A stretch of DNA of 64,000 nucleotides. It comes from Streptomyces sp. NBC_00239. Lineage in GTDB: Bacteria; Actinomycetota; Actinomycetes; Streptomycetales; Streptomycetaceae. The stretch lies in NCBI RefSeq assembly GCF_036194065.1, contig NZ_CP108095.1, forward strand, positions 2,914,001 to 2,978,000, written 5' to 3'. The position numbers and the translations under genes were made by a program. Under the pieces are notes generated by a model, which saw only the letters and a program-made list of their open reading frames with translations, made no database searches and had not been told where the DNA came from. This document shows, one piece after another, positions 26,894-35,445 of this stretch; position 1 is the first letter of the stretch, and each line of letters starts with the position of its first letter.

Positions 26894-28422
26894 TCCGCTA
26901 CATCCGCTGGTCGGCCGGCTTCTGCGCGCTGCTGCTGGCCGCGCTGCTCCTCAACGCCGTCCGGGTGCAGGGGGCCGAGGCCGGCGCCCTCGCCGCCAAC
27001 CCCGCCAACAAGCGCTCCGCGATCGCCCGTTACGCCAAGCCTCGCGGGGACATCCTCGTCGACGGCACGCCGGTCACCGGATCCAAGGACAGCGGCCAGC
27101 TGCTGCGCTTCGAGCGGACCTACCTCGACGGCCCGCTGTACGCACCGGTCACCGGCTTCGCCTCGCAGGTCTACGGGACGAGCTTCGTCGAGCGCGCCGA
27201 GGACGGCATCCTGTCCGGCACCGACCCGGGCCTGTCCCTCGTCCCGCTGTGGAACGACGTCCTGCGCCGGCGCCCGCCGGGCGGGGACGCGCAGACCACC
27301 GTCCGCGGCGCGATGCAGCGCGCCGGGTACGAGGGCCTGGCCGGCCGCCGGGGCGCGGTCGCCGCGCTGGAGCCCGCCACGGGCCGGATCCTCGCGCTGG
27401 TGAGCAGCCCCTCGTACGACCCGGAGGTGCTGTCGGGGACGGGGGCCCGGGTGAAGGAGGCGTGGGCCCGGCTGAACGCGGACCCGGCCCGGCCGATGCT
27501 GAACCGGGCGCTGCGCGAGACGTACCCGCCCGGCTCCACGTTCAAGATCGTGACGGCGGCGGCCGCGCTGGACGCGGGGGTGGTGACGGACGTGGGGGCG
27601 CCGACCGACACGCCCGACCCGTATCCGCTCCCCGGCACCAGCACCCTGCTGCCGAACGCGGGCAAGGGGTGCGCGGACGCGTCGATGGCCGAGGCGATCC
27701 AGTGGTCCTGCAACACGGTGATGGCGAAGATCGGCGTGCGGGTCGGGCTGCGGGGGATGGTCGAGGCGGCGGAACGATTCGGCTTCAACAACGGGGGGCT
27801 GCGGGTGCCCTCCTGGGCGTCCCGTTCCGGTTTCGACACCGACATGAGCCCGGACCAGCTGGCGCTGTCCTCGATCGGGCAGTTCAACACGCGGGCCACG
27901 CCGCTCCAGATGGCGATGGTCGCGGCGGCCGTGGCGAACGGCGGCGAGCTGACGTACCCGTACCTGGTGGAGCGGACCACCGAGGACGACGGCGACCAGG
28001 TGCGCCGGAATTCCCGGCGCAGCCTGGGCCGGGCGATGAACCCGGCGACCGCGCTGCGGCTCCAGCAGCTGATGGTGCAGGTCGTGGAGGACGGTACGGG
28101 CCGCAACGCGGCGATCCCCGGCGCCGAGGTGGGCGGCAAGACGGGCACCGCGCAGCACGGGCTGGGCAACACCGGGACGCCGTACGCGTGGTTCATCGCG
28201 TGGGCACGGGCGGAGGGCGCGCCGCTGCCGGCGGTCGCGGTGGCGGTGGTCGTCGAGGACGCGGAGGCCAACCGCGGGGACATCAGCGGCAACAGCAGCG
28301 CGGCGCCGATCGCCCGGGCGGTGATGGCGGCGGCCCTGGCCGGACCGGACGGCGAACCGGATTCGGGGGCAGGGACAGACCGGACGGCAAGTCCCCGACC
28401 CGACGGCAGGCCCCCGACCTGA
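26890..28422 (+). CDS. class B penicillin-binding protein 2 (transpeptidase)
   Basis: 510 aa, PbpA-like, partner of the upstream SEDS protein. One N-terminal membrane anchor (residues 8-28), a reduced pedestal domain, and the transpeptidase domain with all three motifs: STFK (Ser216 nucleophile), SCN (273-275) and KTGTAQ (near residue 418). It cross-links peptidoglycan; by family, likely involved in elongation or spore-wall synthesis. The last 25 residues are repetitive (SPRPDGRPPT), and the same repeat continues in frame beyond the stop. Confidence 0.92.
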   Translation: MIRYIRWSAGFCALLLAALLLNAVRVQGAEAGALAANPANKRSAIARYAKPRGDILVDGTPVTGSKDSGQLLRFERTYLDGPLYAPVTGFASQVYGTSFVERAEDGILSGTDPGLSLVPLWNDVLRRRPPGGDAQTTVRGAMQRAGYEGLAGRRGAVAALEPATGRILALVSSPSYDPEVLSGTGARVKEAWARLNADPARPMLNRALRETYPPGSTFKIVTAAAALDAGVVTDVGAPTDTPDPYPLPGTSTLLPNAGKGCADASMAEAIQWSCNTVMAKIGVRVGLRGMVEAAERFGFNNGGLRVPSWASRSGFDTDMSPDQLALSSIGQFNTRATPLQMAMVAAAVANGGELTYPYLVERTTEDDGDQVRRNSRRSLGRAMNPATALRLQQLMVQVVEDGTGRNAAIPGAEVGGKTGTAQHGLGNTGTPYAWFIAWARAEGAPLPAVAVAVVVEDAEANRGDISGNSSAAPIARAVMAAALAGPDGEPDSGAGTDRTASPRPDGRPPT

Positions 28423-28640
28423 CGGCAAGCCCCAGTGATGGGCGAGCCCCGACCTGACGGCAAGCCCCCAGCGATGGGCGAGCCCCGGCCGGAGGGCGAG
28501 CACGAAGCGATGGGAGAGCCCGGAGCGGTGGGCGAGCACGAAGCGATGGGCGAGCCCGGAGCGGTGGGCGGCGGAGCGGCGGGGGGGCGGTCCCACTCCG
28601 CGAGAAACGCTCTCCGGAGGCCGCAATTCCGTGCTTAGGG
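28423..28640. repeat. repeat tract after the PBP gene, including two 36-bp copies
   Basis: Copies of CCCCGACCTGACGGCAAGCC run across the PBP stop. Two near-perfect 36-bp tandem units follow at 28498-28533 and 28534-28569 (GAGCACGAAGCGATGGG...GTGGGC). In the PBP frame they would read GEHEAMGEPGAV. A 67-codon frame from 28435 covers it but has no family support. Confidence 0.8.
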
Positions 28641-28647
28641 TGCGGAC

Positions 28648-29160
28648 ATGAGCGATGCGCACGCCCCCGCCCCCGCCCCCGCCCCCGCCCCCGGCATCGA
28701 GCCCGCGTTCCAGCTGGCCCAGGTCAACATAGGACGGATCAAGTACCCGACGGACGCACCCGAGTTCAAGGACTTCATGGACGGGCTGGAGCCCGTGAAC
28801 GCGGTGGCCGACCGGGCCGACGGTTTCGTCTGGCGCCTGCAGTCCGAGTCCGGCGACGCGACCGACTACCGCGTGCTCGACGACGACAAGATGATGATCA
28901 ACATGTCGGTGTGGCGGGACGCCGACTCCCTGACCGCCTTCATGTACCAAGGCCTGCACCGGGAGCTCCTGGCCCGCCGGCGCGAGTGGTTCGAGCACCT
29001 GAAGGAGGCGGTCACCGCCCTGTGGTGGGTGCCCGCCGGGCACCGGCCGACGGTCGCGGAGGCCGAGCAGCGCGTCCTGCACCTGCGCGAGCACGGCCCC
29101 ACCCCGCACTCCTTCACCCTGCGGACCTCGTTCCCGCCGCCCGCCGCCGCGGAGAGCTGA
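28648..29160 (+). CDS. DUF3291-domain protein
   Basis: 170 aa. After an Ala/Pro leader (residues 4-16), the rest matches DUF3291: FQLAQVNIGRIKYPTD, FMDGLEPVNAVADRADGFVWRLQ, MSVWRDADSLTAFMYQGLHRELL, RREWFE and WWVPAGHRPTVAEAEQR. The domain has a dimeric α/β-barrel, monooxygenase-like fold, but no enzymatic role is established. It ends 11 bp from the convergent ferritin-like gene. Confidence 0.88.
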   Translation: MSDAHAPAPAPAPAPGIEPAFQLAQVNIGRIKYPTDAPEFKDFMDGLEPVNAVADRADGFVWRLQSESGDATDYRVLDDDKMMINMSVWRDADSLTAFMYQGLHRELLARRREWFEHLKEAVTALWWVPAGHRPTVAEAEQRVLHLREHGPTPHSFTLRTSFPPPAAAES

Positions 29161-29171
29161 CGGTGCCGGTC

Positions 29172-30419
29172 TTACTCCCCGCGGGACGCGGACCCGGACA
29201 CGGACCCGGACACGGACCCGGACGCGGACCTGCCCTCGGAGGAACCGGACCCGGCCCCGGACCCGGGGCCACCTCCGGCCTCCTCCCCCGCGTCCGCCGC
29301 CCCCGCCGGCTCCCCCGCCGCCGCGCCCTCGGCCACCGCCTCCCGGACCTCGGCCACCCGCTCCGCCTCCTCCGCCGCGAACCGCTCCCGGTCGAGCGCC
29401 TCGGCGACTTCCTCGTCCTGGCTCATCAGCAGGTCCAGGCTGGAGTCGCCCATCTCGAAGACGCCCATGTCGAGATAGGCCTTCTGCAGCCGCTCGCCCC
29501 ACAGCCCGATGTCCTTCACGCAGGGCACGATCCGGCTGAAGAGCAGCTTGCGGAACAGGTGCAGGAACTCGGAGCGCTCCGCGTACTCCTCGGCCTCCTT
29601 GCGCGGGATGCCGAAGTTCTCCAGCACCTCCACCCCGCGCAGCCGGTCCCGCATCAGGTGGCAGCCTTCGATGACGAACTCCTCGCGCTCGCGCCGCTCG
29701 GCGTCCGTCAACTGCCCGTAGTAGTCCCGCAGTGCCATCCGGCCGAAGGCCACGTGCCGGGCCTCGTCCTGCATCACGTACGCGAGGATCTGCTTGGGCA
29801 GCGGCTTGGGGGTGGTGTCGCGGATCATCCCGAAGGCGGCCAGCGCCAGCCCCTCGATGAGCACCTGCATGCCCAGGTACGGCATGTCCCAGCGGGAGTC
29901 GCGCAGGGTGTCGCCGAGCAGGCCCTGAAGGTGTTCGTTGACGGGGTAGAGCATCCCGATCTTCTCGTGCAGGAACCGGCCGTAGACCTCCGCGTGCCGG
30001 GCCTCGTCCATGGCCTGGGTGGCCGAGTAGAACTTCGCGTCCAGGTCCGGCACGGACTCCACGATGCGCGCCGCGCACACCATCGCGCCCTGCTCGCCGT
30101 GCAGGAACTGGCTGAACTGCCAGGACGTGTAGTGCCGGCGCAGGTCGCCCTTGTCGCGCTCGGTGAGTTTGGCCCAGTGCCGGGTGCCGTAGAGGGTCAG
30201 CACCTCGTCGGGGCTGCCGAGCGGGTCGTACGGGTCGACCTCCAGGTCCCAGTCGATCCGCTTGGCGCCGTCCCACTGCTTGTCCTTGCCCTTCTGGTAC
30301 AGGGCGAGGAGGCGCTCACGGCCCTCGTCGTACTCCCAGCTGAACCGGGCCGCGCCGGTCGCCGGGATCTGCCAGACCGGTTCACCCGGGTCCCTCGTGT
30401 AGAGCTCGCGCGTCGACAC
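29172..30419 (-). CDS. ferritin-like di-iron protein
   Basis: 415 aa, helical. Two EARH motifs (MDEARHAEVYG and QDEARHVAFG) and an upstream glutamate (EQGAMV) supply a carboxylate-bridged di-iron site, as in ribonucleotide-reductase-like oxidases. The substrate is unknown. The last 60 residues are an acidic, then Gly/Ser tail (GSVSGSVSGSASRGE) from a 12-bp DNA repeat. GTG 30419 has GAGGGGGC ahead; the 18 upstream codons look non-coding. It is divergent from the AurF homologue, so the two oxygenases probably share regulation. Confidence 0.85.
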   Translation of the reverse strand: MSTRELYTRDPGEPVWQIPATGAARFSWEYDEGRERLLALYQKGKDKQWDGAKRIDWDLEVDPYDPLGSPDEVLTLYGTRHWAKLTERDKGDLRRHYTSWQFSQFLHGEQGAMVCAARIVESVPDLDAKFYSATQAMDEARHAEVYGRFLHEKIGMLYPVNEHLQGLLGDTLRDSRWDMPYLGMQVLIEGLALAAFGMIRDTTPKPLPKQILAYVMQDEARHVAFGRMALRDYYGQLTDAERREREEFVIEGCHLMRDRLRGVEVLENFGIPRKEAEEYAERSEFLHLFRKLLFSRIVPCVKDIGLWGERLQKAYLDMGVFEMGDSSLDLLMSQDEEVAEALDRERFAAEEAERVAEVREAVAEGAAAGEPAGAADAGEEAGGGPGSGAGSGSSEGRSASGSVSGSVSGSASRGE

Positions 30420-30513
30420 GGACGCCCCCTCACTGTGGACTGCCGCACAAGACAGGACGGTTGGCAGCGTCACACGTTGGTAGACGGCGGGTCAACAACT
30501 CGCGCGCGAGGGA

Positions 30514-30545
30514 TTGACGACCTTGCTGACAAGCAGTCTCATAAG
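30514..30545 (+). promoter_or_regulatory. candidate promoter/operator for the AurF-like gene
   Basis: TTGACG (30514-30519) is a good -35 box, with TCTCAT 17 nt downstream as a poor -10. CTTGCTGACAAG is a small dyad overlapping the spacer, and AAGCAGT is repeated directly just downstream, features that could bind the TetR protein encoded next door. Confidence 0.35.
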
Positions 30546-30588
30546 CAGTGACCACCGGTAACCCCTCACTGGACGAGGTGCCTGCGCC

Positions 30589-31551
30589 ATGACCACCGTG
30601 ACCCCCGCCGGCCCCGGCACGCCCGCGGGCCTCTCCGGCCGCCCCGCCCTGCGGGACGCGCTCGGGTTGCTCAAGGACCGCGAAGAGGTCGCCGAGCGGC
30701 TTCTCGACTCCTCCGCGAAGCACTCCTTCGACCCCGACAAGGAGCTGGACTGGGACGCCCCGCCCGTCGACGGCAAGTGGTACTGGCCACCGGAGCTGGT
30801 CTCGCTCTACGGCACCCCGCTGTGGAAGAAGATGGCCGAGGAGCAGCGCATGGAGCTGGCCCGGCACGAGGCCGCCGCGCTCGCCTCCATCGGCGTGTGG
30901 TTCGAGATCATCCTGATGCAGCTGCTCGTCCGGCACATCTACGACAAGCCCCTGACCAGCAAGCACGTCCGCTACGCCCTCACCGAGATAGCCGACGAGT
31001 GCCGCCACTCGATGATGTTCGCCCGGATGATCGAGCGCCACGGCACCCCCGCGTACCCGGTCTCGAAGCTCAACCACAACCTGGGCCGGCTCCTCAAGAC
31101 CGTGTCCACCACCCCCGGTTCCTTCGCCTGCACCCTCCTCGGCGAGGAGGTGCTCGACTGGATGCAGCGGCTGACCTTCCCCGACGAGCGGATCCAGCCG
31201 CTGGTGCGCGGGGTCACCCGGATCCACGTCATCGAGGAGGCCCGGCACGTGCGGTACGCCCGCGAGGAGCTGCGCCGCCAGATGGTCACCGCGCCGCGCT
31301 GGGAGCAGGAACTGACCCGCATCAGCTGCGGCGAGGCCGCCCGGGTCTTCTCGATCGCCTTCGTGAACCCGCAGGTCTACGCGAACATCGGGCTGGACCG
31401 GCGGGAGGCCGTCGCCCAGGTGAAGGCGAGCGGGCACCGCCGCGAGGTGATGCAGACCGGCGCCAAGCGGCTGACCGACTTCCTCGACGACATCGGCGTA
31501 CTGCGCGGAGTGGGCCGCAAGTTGTGGCAGCGGTCGGGACTCCTGGCCTGA
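30589..31551 (+). CDS. AurF-family di-iron oxygenase (p-aminobenzoate N-oxygenase-like)
   Basis: 320 aa. AurF enzymes oxidise arylamines to nitro groups with a di-iron centre. Ligand motifs are visible: EIADECRHSMMFARM, then GEEVLDW, and EEARHVRYAREEL. Length and pattern match PF11583. No PABA or polyketide cluster is nearby, so the natural substrate is unknown. It precedes a TetR regulator by 30 bp, and a ferritin-like oxidase lies divergently upstream. Confidence 0.88.
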   Translation: MTTVTPAGPGTPAGLSGRPALRDALGLLKDREEVAERLLDSSAKHSFDPDKELDWDAPPVDGKWYWPPELVSLYGTPLWKKMAEEQRMELARHEAAALASIGVWFEIILMQLLVRHIYDKPLTSKHVRYALTEIADECRHSMMFARMIERHGTPAYPVSKLNHNLGRLLKTVSTTPGSFACTLLGEEVLDWMQRLTFPDERIQPLVRGVTRIHVIEEARHVRYAREELRRQMVTAPRWEQELTRISCGEAARVFSIAFVNPQVYANIGLDRREAVAQVKASGHRREVMQTGAKRLTDFLDDIGVLRGVGRKLWQRSGLLA

Positions 31552-31581
31552 CCGGTGCGCCGTCGGGTTACGCTGCGGTGC

Positions 31582-32307
31582 ATGACCAGGACCACGCCGA
31601 CTCGGACGTACCGCCGGTTGAGCGTCGAGGAGCGGCGGGGCCAGCTCCTGGAGACGGCCCTGCAGCTCTTCGCGCACCGCGCCCCCGAGGACGTCTCGCT
31701 GGACGACGTCGCCGAGGCGGCCGGGGTCTCCCGGCCGCTGGTGTACCGGTACTTCCCGGGCGGCAAGCAGCAGTTGTACGAGGCCGCCCTGCGCTCGGCC
31801 GCGGAGGAGCTCACGCTGTGCTTCGCCGAGCCGCAGGCCGGTCCGCTGACGCGGCGGCTGTCCCGGGCCCTGGACCGCTACCTGGCGTTCGTGGACGGGC
31901 ACGACGCGGGCTTCAGCGCGCTGCTGCAGGGCGGCAGCGTCGTGGAGACCTCGCGGACCACGGCGACCGTGGACGGGATCCGGCGCTCCGCGGCCGAGCA
32001 GATCCTCGTGCACCTGGCGGTCCCGGAGCCGGGGCCGCGGCTGCGGATGATGGTCCGCACCTGGATCACGGCAGTCGAGGCGGCGTCCCTGATCTGGCTC
32101 GACGAGGGCAAGCAGCCGCCGCTGCCGGAGCTGCGCGACTGGCTGGTGGACCAGTTCGTCGCGCTGCTCACGGCGACCGCGGCGACGGACCCGCAGACGG
32201 CCGACGCGGCGCGGGCCGCGCTGGCGCTGGAGTCCGCGCAGGGGCCGGTCGGCGTGCTGGCCCGCCGGGTGATGCCGGTCGTCGCGGAGGCCGCCCACCT
32301 ACTCTGA
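31582..32307 (+). CDS. TetR-family transcriptional regulator
   Basis: 241 aa. N-terminal helix-turn-helix: RGQLLETALQLFAHRAPEDVSLDDVAEAAGVSRPLVYRYFPGGKQQLYEAAL, typical TetR; the rest is an α-helical ligand domain. It probably controls the AurF/ferritin-like pair upstream. ATG 31582 has only a weak ribosome site; expression may depend on the upstream gene 30 bp away. Confidence 0.88.
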   Translation: MTRTTPTRTYRRLSVEERRGQLLETALQLFAHRAPEDVSLDDVAEAAGVSRPLVYRYFPGGKQQLYEAALRSAAEELTLCFAEPQAGPLTRRLSRALDRYLAFVDGHDAGFSALLQGGSVVETSRTTATVDGIRRSAAEQILVHLAVPEPGPRLRMMVRTWITAVEAASLIWLDEGKQPPLPELRDWLVDQFVALLTATAATDPQTADAARAALALESAQGPVGVLARRVMPVVAEAAHLL

Positions 32308-32311
32308 GGGG

Positions 32312-32593
32312 GTGAAGAGCGAGAACACCCCCTTCGAGGGCGGCCCGATGGACGGCCGGGTACTGCCGATCCTGCTGGGCCCGACCGGCCACCCTCCGAA
32401 GGTGTACGAGATCCCCGTGCCGGATCCGGCGGGCGGCGCCCCGACCGTACTGGTCTACCGGCGGGTCCCGGCGGGCCACACGAAGCGGCTGGGGCTGCTC
32501 AAGGGGTGGAAGTACGAGTACGACCCCACCGGCAGACGCGACCGCCTGCGCTGGCCCTGGTCCAAGCCGGATCCGGCCGGACCGGACGCATGA
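32312..32593 (+). CDS. small conserved hypothetical protein
   Basis: 93 aa if started at GTG 32312, 81 aa if at ATG 32348, which has GAGGGCGG ahead and may be the real start. Contains MDGRVLPILLGPTGHPPKVYEIPVP, YRRVPAGHTKRLGLLKGWKYEYDPTGRR. I do not know a function. It begins 4 bp after the TetR stop and is presumably cotranscribed. Confidence 0.6.
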   Translation: MKSENTPFEGGPMDGRVLPILLGPTGHPPKVYEIPVPDPAGGAPTVLVYRRVPAGHTKRLGLLKGWKYEYDPTGRRDRLRWPWSKPDPAGPDA

Positions 32594-32705
32594 GCCGGGC
32601 GTGAGCCGGACGTGAGCCGGACGGGTGAGGCCGGCGGCCGGGCCGACCCGGTTGGGTGATTCGTAGTATTTCGCGTGGCACGATCCCTCCCTCGGAGGTG
32701 ATCCC

Positions 32706-34190
32706 ATGTCACGAAGACTGCTGCGTACGGCCTGTGTGGCCGCCGCGACCGCCGCCGCCCTCGTCACGGCGGTCCCACTGCCCGCCGCTGCCGACCCGGC
32801 GGACCCGCCGGAGACCACCGCGGGCACGGACACGGCACCCGATGACACGCATGCGAGTACGGGCGCGGGGGCCGCGGGCGAGCAGGACATCGGGACGCTG
32901 CTGACCCGGTTGCAGGGGCTCTACCAGCGCGCCGAGGAGGCCGCCGAGGCCTACAACGGGACCGCGGCCGCGCTGAAGGCCCGCGCGGCGGACGAGCGCC
33001 GGCTGGGCGGGGCCCTCGGCAAGGCCCGCAACGTCCTCGGCATAGAGCGCGCGCAGGCCGGGCGGCTGGCCCGCGAGCAGTACCAGGGGGCCGGCGGCTT
33101 CTCCCCGTACGCCCGGATGCTGCTCTCCGGGGATCCCGGGCAGGCTTTCGACCAGGGCCGGCTGGCCGGGCGGGAGGCCCGGCACCGGGCCGCCGTGCTC
33201 GCCCGACTGGCCGGGGCCGAGAAGCAGGCGGACGCGCTCGCCACCGAGGCCCGCAAGGCCCTGGACTCCCAGCAGTTGCTCGTCACCCGGCAGAAGAAGC
33301 AGCGCGACGAGGTCGTACGGCAGCTCGGCGAGGTGCAGAAGCTGCTCGCCACCCTCACCGCTGAGCAGCTGTCCCGGCTGGCCGCGCGCGAACGCGCCGA
33401 CGACGCCGAGGCCCAGCGCGCGCTGGAAGCCTCCGGCCGCCTCGGCAGCCCCACCGGCTCCGGCCGCACGAGCGGTCCGGGCGACCCCGGCGGCCCCGGC
33501 AGCGGGGGCGACCCCGACGGCTCGGACGGCTCCGGCGGCTCCGGTCGTGCGGACGGCGGCTCCGGTGGCGACGCCGACAGCCCGGGGGCACCCGGTTCGC
33601 CCGGTCCGGCGGCGGGCCGGCCCGGGGTCGCCGTCCGTACGCCGACCGCGGCGGGCGGCGCGGCCGTCACGTATGCCGCCGCGCAGCTCGGCAAACCGTA
33701 CGTGTGGGGCGCCGAGGGCCCCGCGTCGTTCGACTGCTCGGGGCTCACCTCACAGGCCTGGGCGCACGCCGGGCGGCCCATCCCGCGCACCAGCCAGGAG
33801 CAGTGGGCGCAACTGCCCAGGGTGCCGCTGGACCAGCTGCGCCCGGGCGACCTGGTCGTGTACTTCCCGAAGGCCACCCACGTGGCGATCTACCTCGGGG
33901 ACGGCAAGGTGGTGCAGGCGCCGCGGCCCGGCGCCCGGGTGAAGGTGTCGCCGATCGCCGCCAACCCGCTGCTGGGCGCGGTGCGTCCGGACCCGCTCGG
34001 TCAGCCGCTGCCGGCGGCCTCGTACACCCCGCCGCGACTTCCCGGGGAGGCCGCGGCGGGTGACGACAGCGGTTACGCCTCGGAGTCGGCGCCCGCGGAA
34101 GCTGCGGAGGCGGAGGCGGGCTCCGGCTCGGGCTCCGGCTCCGGCTCGGAGCCGGAAGCGGACGCGGAGGCGGACACCTCGGCGAGGTAG
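32706..34190 (+). CDS. secreted NlpC/P60 peptidoglycan hydrolase
   Basis: 494 aa. Signal peptide to about residue 29 (LPAAADP), a coiled-coil region (about 60-245) typical of RipA-like enzymes, a Gly/Ser/Pro/Asp linker, then an NlpC/P60 domain with catalytic Cys344 (FDCSGLTSQAW) and His392 (KATHVAIYLG). It cleaves the stem peptide of peptidoglycan (D-Glu-mDAP bond). The C-terminal 60 residues are acidic and Gly/Ser repeats; the last 118 bp overlap the end of the convergent monooxygenase gene. The 112-bp upstream gap has AGCCGG repeats and GGAGGTG ribosome site. Confidence 0.92.
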   Translation: MSRRLLRTACVAAATAAALVTAVPLPAAADPADPPETTAGTDTAPDDTHASTGAGAAGEQDIGTLLTRLQGLYQRAEEAAEAYNGTAAALKARAADERRLGGALGKARNVLGIERAQAGRLAREQYQGAGGFSPYARMLLSGDPGQAFDQGRLAGREARHRAAVLARLAGAEKQADALATEARKALDSQQLLVTRQKKQRDEVVRQLGEVQKLLATLTAEQLSRLAARERADDAEAQRALEASGRLGSPTGSGRTSGPGDPGGPGSGGDPDGSDGSGGSGRADGGSGGDADSPGAPGSPGPAAGRPGVAVRTPTAAGGAAVTYAAAQLGKPYVWGAEGPASFDCSGLTSQAWAHAGRPIPRTSQEQWAQLPRVPLDQLRPGDLVVYFPKATHVAIYLGDGKVVQAPRPGARVKVSPIAANPLLGAVRPDPLGQPLPAASYTPPRLPGEAAAGDDSGYASESAPAEAAEAEAGSGSGSGSGSEPEADAEADTSAR

Positions 34191-35401
34191 TCGGCCGCGT
34201 CCTGGGGGTCGTAGAAGAACGCGTCGAAGTCGGCCGGGTGGTCGAAGCCGTTGGCGAATCGATCCGCCACCGGCTGGAGCTGCCCGGCCGCGCCGATCAG
34301 GTTCAGCACGTGCTCCGGCGGAACACCGAGCATCGCGTTGGTCCACTGGGTGACCGGCTTGCCGGTGGTGAACCAGAACTTGTCGAAGGTGGCCTTCATC
34401 CACGCCTCGTCGAACGGCTTGTCGCCGTGCATCAGGATCGAGGAGAGGTACGAGGCGGCGCACTTGGCGGCCGAGTTGGAGCCCTGCCCGGTGATCGGGT
34501 CGTTCGCGACGACGACGTCGCCGACGCCGAGGACCAGGCCGCCGCCGGGCAGCCTGCCGACCGGGTTGCGGACGATCGGCGCGTACCGGCCGGCGAGCGT
34601 GGCGCCCGCGTCGGTCAACTCGACCCCGGCGGCGCGCTCGAACTCCCAGGGCGTGAACTTCTCCATCAGGCCCAGCGTGGTCGCCAGGTGCTCGGCGGGG
34701 TCCTCGACGCCCTGGAAGACGTCGAGGGGGCCGCCGGGCACGCCCTCCCAGAAGAGGATGTCGGCGCGCCCCGAGGTGGTGAGGGTCGGCATCACGAAGA
34801 GTTCGCCGACGCCGGGCACCAGGTTGCAGCGGACCGCCTCGGTGTCCGGGTGCTCGGGGCGCGGCCCGAGGCCGTGGACGTAGCTGACGGCGAGGGCGCG
34901 CTGCGGGGTGTCGTACGGGGAGCGGGCGGCATTGCGGCCGAACAGCTCGACCAGTTCGCCCTTGCCCGCGGCGACGAGCACCAGGTCGTAGGTCCGGGCG
35001 AAGAAGTCGAGGTCGGAGACGGACGCGCCGTGGATGACGAGCTGCCCGCCGCGCTCCGCGAAGGTGTCGAGCCAGCCGGCCATCTTGACCCGCTGGTCCA
35101 CGGACTGCGCGTACCCCCTGAGCCGGCCGAGCCAGTCGACGGCGCGCGAGGAGTCGGGGGCCGTGACGGAGACACCGAGGCCCTCGATCTTCGGGGCCCG
35201 GTCCGCCCAGAAGTCCAGTCCGAGGTCGCGCTCGTGCTGGAGGGCGGTGGTGAACATGCACTGCGTGGACATGACCCGGCCGGTACGGATCTCGTCCGCG
35301 GTCCGGTTGGACATGAGGGTGACCTCGTACCCCTTGGACTGGAGTCCGAGGGCGAGCTGAAGGCCGGACTGACCGGCCCCGACGACGAGTATCTTCCGCA
35401 T
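34073..35401 (-). CDS. styrene/indole monooxygenase-like FAD enzyme
   Basis: 442 aa. Rossmann FAD motif VVGAGQSGLQ at residues 6-15; the family pattern ALQHERDLGLDFW, LAVSYVHGLGP, GVGDVVVANDPITGQGSNSA and YLSSILMHGD matches StyA-type single-component epoxidases, which need a separate flavin reductase. No reductase is adjacent. It is the last gene after cvnD and may be an output of the conservon, where a P450 is more usual. The tail (ASASASGSEPEPEPEPEP) is encoded by sequence that is also the NlpC tail on the opposite strand. Confidence 0.85.
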   Translation of the reverse strand: MRKILVVGAGQSGLQLALGLQSKGYEVTLMSNRTADEIRTGRVMSTQCMFTTALQHERDLGLDFWADRAPKIEGLGVSVTAPDSSRAVDWLGRLRGYAQSVDQRVKMAGWLDTFAERGGQLVIHGASVSDLDFFARTYDLVLVAAGKGELVELFGRNAARSPYDTPQRALAVSYVHGLGPRPEHPDTEAVRCNLVPGVGELFVMPTLTTSGRADILFWEGVPGGPLDVFQGVEDPAEHLATTLGLMEKFTPWEFERAAGVELTDAGATLAGRYAPIVRNPVGRLPGGGLVLGVGDVVVANDPITGQGSNSAAKCAASYLSSILMHGDKPFDEAWMKATFDKFWFTTGKPVTQWTNAMLGVPPEHVLNLIGAAGQLQPVADRFANGFDHPADFDAFFYDPQDAADYLAEVSASASASGSEPEPEPEPEPASASAASAGADSEA

Positions 35402-35445
35402 GGTGGTGGCTCTCCGGCTATTCGGCTTCGGCTATTCGGCTTCGG

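Noticed and set aside
28435..28638. 67-codon frame over the GEHEAMGEPGAV repeats
   Set aside because: Product of tandem repeats; no family, and no start signal.
25750..30276. Long minus-strand frame (1508 codons) opposite the FtsW and PBP genes
   Set aside because: Antisense to well-supported SEDS, PBP and DUF3291 genes; no family signal.
32594..32705. Possible c-di-AMP (ydaO-type) riboswitch before the NlpC/P60 gene
   Set aside because: Such hydrolases often have one in Streptomyces, but the 112-bp gap is too short and shows only AGCCGG repeats.
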